Notes: generated from the sequence alone by a model not told the origin. A DNA stretch of 50,210 nucleotides from Candidatus Gastranaerophilales bacterium (GCA_944323625.1 CALUTD010000016.1:1-50210), one strand, 5' to 3'; positions 23,491 through 32,883 are shown, counted from the first letter of the stretch. Numbers and translations are program-made.

Positions 23491-25575
23491 ATGAGCAGAA
23501 TAGTTTTAGTTAGTGATAACAATATAACGAAGGACAAAATACTTGCATTTGCTAAAAAAAATTTTTTTAATACAAGTGTAGTTGAAACTGTGGAAGATTC
23601 TGAAAAAGTTGTTCAAAATGAAACGGCAGATATTATTATATTTGATTCAGATTCAAAAAATATTGATATAATGAACCTTATACGCCGTTTAAGGCTTTCA
23701 ATGCAATCAAGAGATATTCGTTCTGTTATACTTTTAAATGAAAAAAATCCCGATTATGATATTCTGAAATATGTAAATTCTTATGTTGAAAAACCTATAA
23801 ACGAGCATTTATTTACAGCTTGTATTAATTCAAATATGCAATTATGTACGGCTCTTAAGGCATTATCAAAAAATAATAACGAACTTGCCAAAAGTCTTTA
23901 TCAACTAAACGTTCTTTATAATACGAGTACAAAATTAGCAGGTTCGTTAGACAAAACGAATCTTATTGAAATAATTACTGACGGATTAGAGCAGAGTTTA
24001 TCTTTGACTCTTTGTTATGCTTTAATATTGAATGAATCAAATGATATAAAATTAATTATTAAATCACTTTTTCCTATTTCTCAAAGACTCGAAAATGCAA
24101 TAAAATTAAGAGCATTATTGAATTTTAAAAATATGTTTTCTATAAATCCTGATATAGAAGATATTGAAGTAATTAAATATAACAAAGATAAATTCGGTGA
24201 ACATGATTTAAATATATTCAGTAACGATAATCTTATGGCACCTGTCAACATAAAAAATAAGTTTTACGGAATAATTGAAGTATTCAGAGAGACAGATTTT
24301 GCGCCTGATGATACAAAATGTTTTACAACTCTTGTTAAACAGGTTTCTTTGCCTTTAGAAAGTGCTATTTTGTATGAAGAAATCAAGGATACAAATATAA
24401 AATTAGAGAAGTTGGAGAGATTAAAATCAGAATTTATTTCAATTGTGTCGCACGAATTAAGAACGCCTTTAACTTCTATAAACAGTGCGCTTGACATTAT
24501 ATTAAAAGGCAGTGCCGGAGAAGTAAATGAAACTGCTGAAAAATTTTTGAATCTTGCCAAACGTAATGTAAAAAGGTTATCTGCTATAATTTATGATTTA
24601 CTTGATTTATCAAAAATTGAAGCCGGTAAAATGGAGTTTCGTTTTGAAAAAACAAATATAAATCTAACAATTGAGCTCGTTAAGAATACTCTTGAAAGCC
24701 TTGCAAAAGAACAAAATATATTAATTGAAACTCATTTGGATAATTCTCTTGATATGGTTTATATTGATACTCAAAGAATGGAGCAGGTTTTAACAAATTT
24801 GATATCTAATGCAATAAAATTTACTCGTGAAAACGGAAAAATTGAAGTTAAAAGCTCAAAAATATCAAAAGAATATATAATAAATAATCCGTTTTTTACA
24901 AATTTACCAAAAGATATGAGTGAAGAATATGTTCAAGTTTCCGTAAAAGATAACGGAATAGGTATAGCGCCTGAAAATTGGAGTAAAGTTTTTGAACAAT
25001 TTAAGCAGATAGAAAACTCTTTAAGCAGAAAAACGGGCGGAACGGGTTTGGGGCTTCCTATAGCAAAGAGGTTGATGGAGGCTCACAAAGGTTTTATTTG
25101 GGTTAACAGTGAATTGAATAAGGGGTCTGTTTTTTATCTTGCAATTCCTCTTATGAGCGAGAAAGAAATATTTAAACTTTCGCTCGAGCAGGATATTCAA
25201 AAAGCAAAACAGGATAGAATGAATATTGCTCTTATGTCATTTTGTGAAAATATAATTGAAGGAAAATCTTTTATTGATAAAATATTGTCTGATGATATCA
25301 TAAGAAAAAACACAGTATATAAAGAGTATACGGAAATAAAAAATAATAAAAGATATTATTATGTGTACAGTGTGGATGTTGATTCATTTGTTTTTGATTT
25401 TGAGGTAAGAAAAGTAAAATCTTTTATAACATCTAACGAGCCCGAATATAAAGATTGTGATATAGTGTATTTATCGGCACTTTATCCTCAAGATTCACAA
25501 AATATTGATGAACTTACGGAAAAAATAAGTGATTTTTCAAAAGGTGATGATTATGAAAAAAATATTAATAGTTGA
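23491..25575 (+). CDS. Hybrid sensor histidine kinase (receiver-like, GAF, HisKA, HATPase)
   Basis: A 694-residue soluble sensor kinase with no transmembrane segments. Residues 1-115 resemble a receiver domain (IIIFDSDSKNIDI) with poor conservation around the acceptor, and 150-295 a GAF domain. A short coiled coil then leads to HisKA with phospho-acceptor His321 in IVSHELRTPL. The HATPase domain shows N, G1 and G2 boxes (NLISNAIKFT, DNGIGIAPENW, GTGLGLPI). The last ~125 residues form an additional domain that I do not recognise. Its end overlaps the following response regulator by 23 bases, so the pair forms a two-component system whose signal is probably cytoplasmic. Confidence 0.92.
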   Translation: MSRIVLVSDNNITKDKILAFAKKNFFNTSVVETVEDSEKVVQNETADIIIFDSDSKNIDIMNLIRRLRLSMQSRDIRSVILLNEKNPDYDILKYVNSYVEKPINEHLFTACINSNMQLCTALKALSKNNNELAKSLYQLNVLYNTSTKLAGSLDKTNLIEIITDGLEQSLSLTLCYALILNESNDIKLIIKSLFPISQRLENAIKLRALLNFKNMFSINPDIEDIEVIKYNKDKFGEHDLNIFSNDNLMAPVNIKNKFYGIIEVFRETDFAPDDTKCFTTLVKQVSLPLESAILYEEIKDTNIKLEKLERLKSEFISIVSHELRTPLTSINSALDIILKGSAGEVNETAEKFLNLAKRNVKRLSAIIYDLLDLSKIEAGKMEFRFEKTNINLTIELVKNTLESLAKEQNILIETHLDNSLDMVYIDTQRMEQVLTNLISNAIKFTRENGKIEVKSSKISKEYIINNPFFTNLPKDMSEEYVQVSVKDNGIGIAPENWSKVFEQFKQIENSLSRKTGGTGLGLPIAKRLMEAHKGFIWVNSELNKGSVFYLAIPLMSEKEIFKLSLEQDIQKAKQDRMNIALMSFCENIIEGKSFIDKILSDDIIRKNTVYKEYTEIKNNKRYYYVYSVDVDSFVFDFEVRKVKSFITSNEPEYKDCDIVYLSALYPQDSQNIDELTEKISDFSKGDDYEKNINS

Positions 25576-25915
25576 TGATGAAGCGGATATATTAGAAATA
25601 TTAAAATTTGTACTTGAATCTCAAGGATATGAATGTATAACAGCATCTGACGGCGAAGAGGGTCTAAATTTGGCAAGAGAAGTAAAACCCGACCTTATTA
25701 TTCTTGATGTAATGATGCCAAAAATCAATGGTTATAAAATTAGCAGGCTTTTAAAATATGATAATAAATATAAAAATATTCCTATCCTGATGATAACAGC
25801 GCGTTCTCAAGAGGAGGATAAAATTATAGGTGAAGAAACAGGGGCCGATGAATATATAACAAAGCCGTTTAATGTTGATTTTGTTGTTGAAAAAGTGAAA
25901 AGTTATTTAGGATAA
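25553..25915 (+). CDS. Single-domain response regulator (CheY-like)
   Basis: A 120-residue receiver with no output domain: acidic pocket Asp8-Asp9, acceptor Asp52 in LDVMMPKING, and the conserved Lys in YITKPFN. The ATG at 25553 is chosen because MKKILIVDDEAD is the conserved receiver start and AGGTGATG lies just upstream; an in-frame GTG at 25529 would add eight residues. It overlaps the histidine kinase and is followed after two bases by a PilB-like protein, suggesting that the system controls protein-protein interactions rather than transcription. Confidence 0.93.
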   Translation: MKKILIVDDEADILEILKFVLESQGYECITASDGEEGLNLAREVKPDLIILDVMMPKINGYKISRLLKYDNKYKNIPILMITARSQEEDKIIGEETGADEYITKPFNVDFVVEKVKSYLG

Positions 25916-25917
25916 GT

Positions 25918-27300
25918 ATGGAACTGGTTACAAATAAAACTCTTGAGAAACTTAAATATGACCTTGTAAGAGATGGTCTTATAAGTTTTGAAGATATTGA
26001 AAAAGCGCATGAAATTGCTGTTTCACAAAATGTTAATATAGGAACGATATTAATAAAATCAAATCTTATTGAAGAAAAAGTTTTATTAAAGTTTTTGGAA
26101 AATAAACTTCATATACCCTATGTAGATTTAAAAGACTATATTCCAGATATGGGATGTTTATCTTATATAAACTATAGTGATGCCCAAAAGTATAAAATAA
26201 TACCTTTATTTAAAATAGAAAATGTATTGACAGTTGCAATGGCAGATCCTTTAGATTTATTTGCAATTGATAAAATTGTTGAAAAAACCGGATGTGATAT
26301 AGAACCTGTTGTAGCGGCAGAATCTCTTGTAATGCAAAAAATTGATGAATATTATAACTCGGGCGGCAGTTCAGGTTTGATAAATATAGAAAAGACTGAA
26401 AATAAGTTTGATTGGCAGGAAGAACTCCATAATGATGTACTTTCGGATGAGCATATACAAATATTAATAAGAGCAATTTTAAAGCAGGCTATTTTAAATG
26501 ATGTACACGAAATGTTTTTTGAGCATACTCCTTTTGGTTTAAGTGTTAACTTTAGAGAAGGAAATGAAATAATTAATACCGGTCAAATTCCGGGAGTACT
26601 TGTAGTTCCGTTTTTGTCCAAACTTAAAAATTTATCTTCAATGGATGCAAATGTATGTGAACTGCCGCAGTTGGGGAAATTGATATTTAAGGTTGAAGAT
26701 ATTATATTAACTGCAAGTATATCGGCCTTCCCGACAATAAACGGGGAAAGAATTTCATTAAAAATATATAAACCGCCAAAAACTCCGAAGGAAATAGGTT
26801 TTAGTGAAACACAAATAAATACGATAAAAACAGCCTGTTCAAAACCGGGTATAGTTCTTGTATGCGGAGCTTCACTTGCAGGAAAAACTCATATTATTTA
26901 TTCTCTTTTGAATGATATCTCAAGTCCTGATAAAAATATAATGACTCTTGAATCAATTTCGAAATACAATCTTGAAAATGTTAATCAGTGTGAACTTAAT
27001 GAAAATATAGGATTTAACATTGACAAAGCTATGAGATTTATAGAGTTTCAATCCCCGGATATTATCTATTTTGAAGGAATAACAACAAAAGATGCGCTTG
27101 ATTATTTCAGTTCGCTTGTGTTTAAAAATAAAATATTAATAACGGAATTTTTAGCGGATAATATGGCAGATTTAAATAAAAAGCTTTCATATAGTGATTT
27201 TGAAATGTTTAAGCCTCTTATTAGTTGTATAATATTTGTCCATAATCAATCAAGCTTAGAAGTTTTGGATAAATCTGATTTAGAAAAATATATAATTTAA
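25918..27300 (+). CDS. Degenerate PilB/GspE-like ATPase with MshEN domain
   Basis: A 460-residue relative of type II secretion/type IV pilus assembly ATPases. The N-terminal ~150 residues match the MshEN/T2SSE-N domain (ISFEDIEKAHEIA, IGTILIKSNLI, YKIIPLF, VAMADPLDLFAIDKI). The ATPase-like C-terminal half has a Walker A GASLAGKT (317-324), but the expected GEIRD-type Walker B is replaced by IIYFEGITTKDALDYF, the Asp/His box motifs are unclear and the zinc-binding CxxC pairs are absent. It is about 100 residues shorter than PilB. It is likely a non-motor or regulatory homologue. It sits two bases after a CheY-like receiver. Some MshEN domains bind cyclic di-GMP; whether this one does is unknown. 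Confidence 0.8.
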   Translation: MELVTNKTLEKLKYDLVRDGLISFEDIEKAHEIAVSQNVNIGTILIKSNLIEEKVLLKFLENKLHIPYVDLKDYIPDMGCLSYINYSDAQKYKIIPLFKIENVLTVAMADPLDLFAIDKIVEKTGCDIEPVVAAESLVMQKIDEYYNSGGSSGLINIEKTENKFDWQEELHNDVLSDEHIQILIRAILKQAILNDVHEMFFEHTPFGLSVNFREGNEIINTGQIPGVLVVPFLSKLKNLSSMDANVCELPQLGKLIFKVEDIILTASISAFPTINGERISLKIYKPPKTPKEIGFSETQINTIKTACSKPGIVLVCGASLAGKTHIIYSLLNDISSPDKNIMTLESISKYNLENVNQCELNENIGFNIDKAMRFIEFQSPDIIYFEGITTKDALDYFSSLVFKNKILITEFLADNMADLNKKLSYSDFEMFKPLISCIIFVHNQSSLEVLDKSDLEKYII

Positions 27301-27434
27301 GTTCGGTCGGACAACATTACTGTTGTTATTGTAGCTTTTTTGAACTTCTAGATATTTTTCTCGTTATAAAAAATGTAATATAGTATTGTAAGCGGATGGT
27401 ATTTATTCCAAATTCTTTTATAATCGGAATTAAC

Positions 27435-28859
27435 ATGAAGAGAAAAATAATAATTAAAATATATATAACAATTATAGCTCTATTTTTATTTGCATTTAAA
27501 GTCGAAGCCATTGAAGAAATAAATCAAGGTGCTACTCTTACTATACAGGATTGTATAGATATAGCTTTAAAAAACAGCTATGAAGTTGATATAGCGAAGC
27601 AATATGTAGAAATGTATGATTCACGTGTAGGACAGAGTAAAGCGAGCTACTTCCCGACAATCGGCGCAACGGCAGGAACAAGTTACGGAAATACTGAAAC
27701 AAGACTGCGTTCTACAAATAATAAAAATTTTTCCGCTCAAATTGCATTAAATCAATTAATATACAGTTTTGGAAAAGTGTTTTCTCAGGTTAAGATGCAG
27801 AAATTCTATAAAATAGCTGCCGAATATGACCTTGAAACAACAATTCTTAATACCGTAAATAATGTAAAATCGGCATACTACGGAGTTTTGGCAGCAAAAG
27901 CCAATATTGATATACAAAGAGCTAATGTTCTTGTTAATGAAAGACAATATGACAGAACAAAAGCTTTTTACGACGAAGGGCTTGTATCTAAAATTGACCT
28001 TGTAAATCAGGAGGTATACTTAAGTGATGCAAAAATAAATCTTGTCAGTGCCGAAAATACTTATCAGAATGCTATAATTCAGTTAAATAATTCAATGTTT
28101 GTTGTAAATGCGCCTGACTATCAAATAGAAAATACCGAAACATTTAACTTTAAAAATAATTATGCGGAAATAAATCTTTTAAATATTGCAAATACAAAAA
28201 CCAAAGATGACGGGACAATAGAGCCTAAAGAAGCTGTTCTTACAATGCAGGTTGAAAAGACGAATATATTAGAAAACTATAAATTTACAAAATATCCGTA
28301 TTCACTCGAAGAATCCATTGAAATTGCCTATAAAAAACGACCTGATTTATTATCAATGGAAGCAACAAAAGATGCCGTTAACGAAGCTTTAAAATATACA
28401 AAAAAAGAATACTTTCCTGATTTAACCGGCTCTATAGGTTATAATTGGGCTAATAACAGTTATTATTCTTCAAACGGAATTACTTTAGGCGCTTATCTTT
28501 CAACTAATAATTTAAATATTATGGATACAAGATTAAGAATAAAAGAAAGTAAGGCTCAGCTTGAAATAGCAAAAAGAAATGTTGATTCAATAAAACAACA
28601 AATATTTTTTGAAGTTCAAAGTGCATACATAAATATGATTCAATTGGAAAAAAATATTCCGCTAATGCAGACAAAAGTTAAACAAACTTTAGAAAACTAC
28701 GAACTTGCCGATGCAAGATACGAAGTAGGTCTTGGAAATTTTATAGAACTTCAGGATGCAAAAGAAAATTATAACAACGCACAAAGAGATTATGTGCAGA
28801 CAATTTATCAGTACAATGTTGCATTGACTGACCTTCAAACCGCAATGGGAGAAAGATAA
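27435..28859 (+). CDS. TolC-family outer-membrane efflux protein
   Basis: A 474-residue outer-membrane channel with two OEP repeats. It starts with a signal peptide (MKRKIIIKIYITIIALFLFA, cleaved near VEA). Repeat one begins at LTIQDCIDIALKNSYEVDIAK and repeat two at YSLEESIEIAYKKRPDLLSMEA; both end in long amphipathic helices (YEVGLGNFIELQDAKENYNNAQRDY). The ATG at 27435 is preferred over the one at 27396 because the signal peptide starts there and GGA lies six bases upstream. Its stop overlaps the adaptor gene by one base (TAATG). With the next three genes it forms a complete MacAB-TolC-like tripartite pump. Confidence 0.94.
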   Translation: MKRKIIIKIYITIIALFLFAFKVEAIEEINQGATLTIQDCIDIALKNSYEVDIAKQYVEMYDSRVGQSKASYFPTIGATAGTSYGNTETRLRSTNNKNFSAQIALNQLIYSFGKVFSQVKMQKFYKIAAEYDLETTILNTVNNVKSAYYGVLAAKANIDIQRANVLVNERQYDRTKAFYDEGLVSKIDLVNQEVYLSDAKINLVSAENTYQNAIIQLNNSMFVVNAPDYQIENTETFNFKNNYAEINLLNIANTKTKDDGTIEPKEAVLTMQVEKTNILENYKFTKYPYSLEESIEIAYKKRPDLLSMEATKDAVNEALKYTKKEYFPDLTGSIGYNWANNSYYSSNGITLGAYLSTNNLNIMDTRLRIKESKAQLEIAKRNVDSIKQQIFFEVQSAYINMIQLEKNIPLMQTKVKQTLENYELADARYEVGLGNFIELQDAKENYNNAQRDYVQTIYQYNVALTDLQTAMGER

Positions 28860-29998
28860 TGAAAAAACTGATTGCATTAATATGTATAATTCTTATTATA
28901 GCCGTACCTTTTATTTATACAAAAAGGAAAAATACGGTTAAATATATAAAAGTTCCGATTGAAAAAAGAACAATAACCCAAATAGTCGAAGCAACGGGAA
29001 CAATTGAACCTGTAAATACCGTAGATATAGGTTCTCAGGTATCAGGGATGATAAATGAAATTTATGTTGACTATAATTCGGAAGTTGAAAAAGGTCAGTT
29101 ATTGGCGCAAATAGACACTTCTTTATTTGAAGCACAGCTTAATCAATCAATAGCAAATATAAATAATGCGAAAGCTACTTTAGCAAGGTATCAAGCTGTA
29201 TTGGAATATGATACAAAAACCTACAAAAGATATAAGAATTTGTATGAAAGAAATTTAGTTTCAAAAAATGATTTGGATTCTGCAGAATCTGCATATAAAT
29301 CTGATTTAGCACAAGTTGCATCGGCAAAGGCATCAATTATGCAGGCGGAAGCAAATTTTGCAACCGCATCGGCAAATATGAGATACACAAAAATCATATC
29401 ACCGGTTAAGGGTATAGTAATATCAAAAGAAGTAGAAGTCGGACAGACTGTAGCAGCAAGTTTCCAAACTCCTACTTTATTCACTGTTGCTGAGGATTTA
29501 ACGCTTATGAGAATAGAAACAAGTGTTTCAGAAGCAGATATAGGTAAAGTTAAAGAGGGGCAAGAGGTTGAATATACACTTGACGGCTACCCTGATAGTG
29601 TTTTTTACGGAAAAGTCACACAGGTAAGATTATCACCTACAACCGAATCAAACGTTGTGACTTATACAGTAGTTATAGAAGTTAAAAATGAAGAGGATAA
29701 ACTCATGCCGGGTATGACTGCAAATGTTTCGATAATAACGGGGAAACAAGAGAATATTCTTACCGTACCCAATACAGCGCTTAAATTTACAACTGCTGAT
29801 AATAAACAAAGGTATGAACATAAAGGTATATGGATTGATAAAAAAGGCAAACCGGTAAGAATCAATATAGAAACCGGAGTAAGTGATGATTCTTACACCC
29901 AAATTATTTCAGATAATATAAAAGAAGGGGATTTAGTTTACATAGGTAAAATAACTTCCGATAAAAAAGGGAACTCAATGCGTCCGCCAAGATTATAG
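28859..29998 (+). CDS. MacA-like periplasmic adaptor (HlyD/MFP family)
   Basis: A 379-residue membrane-fusion protein, anchored by an N-terminal hydrophobic helix (LIALICIILIIAVPFIY). A biotinyl-lipoyl-like domain (GTIEPVNTVDIGSQVSGMI, then IISPVKGIVISKEVEVGQTV) flanks an alpha-helical hairpin (about 90-160). Beta-barrel and membrane-proximal domains follow. It should bridge the MacB-like transporter and the TolC-like channel encoded on either side. The start overlaps the tolC-like stop. Confidence 0.94.
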   Translation: MKKLIALICIILIIAVPFIYTKRKNTVKYIKVPIEKRTITQIVEATGTIEPVNTVDIGSQVSGMINEIYVDYNSEVEKGQLLAQIDTSLFEAQLNQSIANINNAKATLARYQAVLEYDTKTYKRYKNLYERNLVSKNDLDSAESAYKSDLAQVASAKASIMQAEANFATASANMRYTKIISPVKGIVISKEVEVGQTVAASFQTPTLFTVAEDLTLMRIETSVSEADIGKVKEGQEVEYTLDGYPDSVFYGKVTQVRLSPTTESNVVTYTVVIEVKNEEDKLMPGMTANVSIITGKQENILTVPNTALKFTTADNKQRYEHKGIWIDKKGKPVRINIETGVSDDSYTQIISDNIKEGDLVYIGKITSDKKGNSMRPPRL

Positions 29999-30007
29999 GA
30001 TAGAAGT

Positions 30008-30724
30008 ATGAGCTTAATAGAAGTAAAACATGCAATAAAAACATATCAAACAGGAGAAGAAAGCTTCAATGCGCTTGATGATGTATCATTAAGTATTGAA
30101 GAAGGAGAATTTGTCGCTATAATGGGAACATCAGGAAGCGGGAAATCGACTTGCATGAACATGCTTGGAACTCTTGATAAACCGAATTCGGGCAGTTATC
30201 ATTTGGATGGAGTTGACGTTCTTTCACTTTCACGTGATGAGTTGTCTGATATAAGGAATATAAAACTCGGTTTTGTGTTTCAAGGATTTAACTTAATACC
30301 CAGGACATCAGCATTGGAAAATGTTGAACTGCCTATGATATATAAGGGGATTCCCGAAGAAGAGCGTCATGAAAGAGCAAGACAGGCATTGAAAATAGTA
30401 GGACTTGAAAACAGAGAAGACCATATGCCGAATCAGATGTCAGGAGGACAACAGCAAAGAGTCGCAATTGCAAGAGCAATAGTAAATGATGCGCCATTAA
30501 TTCTTGCAGACGAGCCAACGGGGAACTTAGATACAAAAACAAGTATTGAAGTAATGGAATTTTTTGTAAATCTAAATAATAAAACAGGCAAAACTATTGT
30601 TTTAGTAACACATGAACCCGATATAGCAGAATATTGCAACAGAATTATAAGGTTTAAAGACGGAAAAATAGTATCCGATATGCCAAAAACGGAATGGTTA
30701 AAAACAAAAACAAGGCAAACATAA
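30008..30724 (+). CDS. ABC transporter ATP-binding protein (MacB/LolD type)
   Basis: A 238-residue nucleotide-binding subunit of the type VII ABC (MacB/LolD/FtsE) class. Walker A GTSGSGKST, Q-loop FQGFNLIPR, signature SGGQQQRVAIARA, Walker B LILADEPTGNLD and the switch His in VTHEPD are all intact. In E. coli MacB this domain is fused to the permease; here it is separate, as in many non-proteobacterial systems. It lies nine bases after the adaptor and abuts the permease gene. Confidence 0.96.
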   Translation: MSLIEVKHAIKTYQTGEESFNALDDVSLSIEEGEFVAIMGTSGSGKSTCMNMLGTLDKPNSGSYHLDGVDVLSLSRDELSDIRNIKLGFVFQGFNLIPRTSALENVELPMIYKGIPEEERHERARQALKIVGLENREDHMPNQMSGGQQQRVAIARAIVNDAPLILADEPTGNLDTKTSIEVMEFFVNLNNKTGKTIVLVTHEPDIAEYCNRIIRFKDGKIVSDMPKTEWLKTKTRQT

Positions 30725-31954
30725 ATGATAGATATAAAATCAACATTAAAAATGGCAATAAGCTCATTAAAAGTAAATAAAATGCGTTCTGCATTAACCA
30801 GTTTAGGTATAATAATCGGGGTTAGCGCAGTTATTATAATGCTTGCAATAGGTACGGGAGCCAGCAAAAAAGTACAAGAGAATATGGAGTCAATGGGGTC
30901 AAATATTCTTACAATACGTTCAGCATCGGCAAGGGCAGGCGGTGTAAGAATGGGGATGGGCACCAAACCTTCATTAACTTTAAAAGATGCAGCCGCCATA
31001 GAAAAGAATGTTATGAATGTTGAGGCGGTTGCACCCGTTTCAAGCGAAAGCAAACAACTAATGTACGGAAACCAAAACTGGCAGTCTACAGTATATGGAA
31101 CTACACCCAAATACCTATATATAAAAAACTATGAAATTGAACTTGGAAGAAGTTTTACTTTTAAAGATGTACAAAACAGTGCGAAAGTGGCAGTAATCGG
31201 TGCTACGGTGGCAAGTGAATTATTCGGGGATGTATCACCAATAAATAAAGTTATAAGAGTCGGGAATGTTCCCTTTAAAGTACTTGGAGTTTTGAAAACA
31301 AAAGGCTCTACAGGTCCTTTTGATGAAGATGATTTAATATTTATACCCATAACAACTGCCCAAAAAAAATTATTCGGAGTAAGTTTCCCGGGGACAGTTA
31401 AAATGATAGTTGTTAAGGGTATTGATGCAGATACTCTTAATGATGTTGAACTTGAAACCGAAGAATTATTGAAATTTAGGCACAATATAGGAGTAAACCA
31501 AACAAATGACTTTGAAATAAGAAACTCTGCCGAATTTCAAGAGCGAATGAAATCAACAGTTCAAACATTTGCAATTTTGCTTGCTTCAATTGCTTCAGTT
31601 TCACTTTTGGTAGGCGGAATAGGTATTATGAATATAATGCTTGTTTCGGTTACAGAGAGAACAAAAGAGATAGGCATAAGAATGGCGATAGGTGCAAGGG
31701 CATCCGATATAAGAAGTCAATTTTTAATAGAGTCATTTCTTCTTTCAATGATAGGAGGGCTTGTAGGTGTTATAACAGGTATTATAGGGGCAAAGTCAGT
31801 CGAATTCTTTTCTGACGGAATGACAGTTTCAATATCTTTGTTTTCTATATTATTATCACTCGGATTTTCAGGGCTGGTTGGAATAGCATTCGGATATTAT
31901 CCGGCATATAAGGCTTCATTATTAAACCCGATTGATGCCTTAAGATATGAATAA
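30725..31954 (+). CDS. MacB-like ABC transporter permease (FtsX/MacB_PCD)
   Basis: A 409-residue permease with the family's four-helix plan: one N-terminal transmembrane helix (LTSLGIIIGVSAVIIMLAI), a ~240-residue periplasmic MacB_PCD domain, then three C-terminal helices beginning at LLASIASVSLLVGGIGIMNI. The conserved cytoplasmic ERTKEIGIRMAIGAR coupling motif is present. It starts one base after the ATPase stop. The operon likely exports a macrolide-like compound, peptide or lipid; the substrate is not predictable. Confidence 0.95.
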   Translation: MIDIKSTLKMAISSLKVNKMRSALTSLGIIIGVSAVIIMLAIGTGASKKVQENMESMGSNILTIRSASARAGGVRMGMGTKPSLTLKDAAAIEKNVMNVEAVAPVSSESKQLMYGNQNWQSTVYGTTPKYLYIKNYEIELGRSFTFKDVQNSAKVAVIGATVASELFGDVSPINKVIRVGNVPFKVLGVLKTKGSTGPFDEDDLIFIPITTAQKKLFGVSFPGTVKMIVVKGIDADTLNDVELETEELLKFRHNIGVNQTNDFEIRNSAEFQERMKSTVQTFAILLASIASVSLLVGGIGIMNIMLVSVTERTKEIGIRMAIGARASDIRSQFLIESFLLSMIGGLVGVITGIIGAKSVEFFSDGMTVSISLFSILLSLGFSGLVGIAFGYYPAYKASLLNPIDALRYE

Positions 31955-32007
31955 TTTTGAAAAGTTATAAAATATATGATAAAATAAAATAAAAAGGAGA
32001 TAAAACT

Positions 32008-32829
32008 ATGAATAAACCAATTAAACACCACGGGGGGGGTAGACACGGGTTAGTTTTTGAGAAATATTTTTTACCTCCAAAATATTCATTTACATTAGCA
32101 GAAGTACTTATTACTCTTGTAATTATAGGAGTTATTGCGGCAATTACGGTTCCTGTTGTAATGGCAAACCACAAAAAGACTGAAACTGCAGCAAAACTGA
32201 AAAAGTTTTACTCTACACTTTCAAATGCTGTCAGATTATCTGAAATAGAATCGGGCAACCAATCTTATGAGTGGGGAGTTTATAGAGAGGCCGATGGAAC
32301 AGGTTCGCATGTAGGACCTTCTTATATTTGTTCGGATTATAATTCAATGAAAACATTTTATGAAACTTATTTGCTCAATCATATGAGTTATGTGAAAGTT
32401 TCAAAAATGTCTGATAATGCAAAATATTTTAATCAAATAGACATTCAATTTAAGGATCTTAGTAATAATTCGGCGGTTGTATACTTAAATGACGGTTCTT
32501 TGTTTTACGGAGATGAATGTCCTATGTCAATAGTATACGATGTAAACGGTGAAAAAGGCCCAAACAAAATGGGCAGAGATTTATTTCAATTCAATATATT
32601 TACAGAAAAACTTGAAACTGAAAATGATTATCTTTTGGAAAAGATTCCGCATGTTAATACCAATGTTTGGGGCTGGAGTGATACTTCTTTTACTCCCGGA
32701 ATATATGAACGAGAGCAAAACAGGGATTATGTTTTGGAAACATGCCGGGAATCGGGGTTATGGTGCTCGCATTTACTGGAAATTGACAGTTGGGAATTTA
32801 AAAACGATTATCCTAAAAGATTAAATTAA
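32008..32829 (+). CDS. Prepilin-like protein with G8 tract
   Basis: A 273-residue prepilin-like protein, close kin of the 3152-3886 product in its first ~50 residues: a 27-residue leader with HHGGG and FEKYF, predicted cleavage Ser27/Phe28, then FTLAEVLITLVIIGVIAA with Glu32 as mature Glu5. A charged KLKKFYSTL helix and a cysteine-containing globular domain follow; the C-terminal DSWEF replaces the usual DxWxINY. AAGGAG lies eight bases before the ATG. Codons 9-11 include a run of eight G; losing or gaining one G creates a stop within a few codons. No secretion genes adjoin it. Confidence 0.85.
   Translation: MNKPIKHHGGGRHGLVFEKYFLPPKYSFTLAEVLITLVIIGVIAAITVPVVMANHKKTETAAKLKKFYSTLSNAVRLSEIESGNQSYEWGVYREADGTGSHVGPSYICSDYNSMKTFYETYLLNHMSYVKVSKMSDNAKYFNQIDIQFKDLSNNSAVVYLNDGSLFYGDECPMSIVYDVNGEKGPNKMGRDLFQFNIFTEKLETENDYLLEKIPHVNTNVWGWSDTSFTPGIYEREQNRDYVLETCRESGLWCSHLLEIDSWEFKNDYPKRLN
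32032..32039 (+). repeat. Homopolymeric G8 tract at codons 9-11 of a prepilin-like gene
   Basis: Eight G follow two His codons, at exactly the same codon position as the G9 tract at 3854-3862. A one-base gain gives an immediate TAG, and a one-base loss a stop about five codons later. Confidence 0.75.
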
Positions 32830-32835
32830 TAAAAC

Positions 32836-32865
32836 AAGCCGAAATGAGAACAGCCGAAGGCGAAC
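32836..32865 (-). repeat. 30-bp dispersed repeat, copy 2
   Basis: The reverse complement matches 9145-9174 with one mismatch. It lies seven bases after the stop of a prepilin-like gene, ahead of the terminator. Confidence 0.8.
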
Positions 32866-32883
32866 AAATTATACTATTTATGG

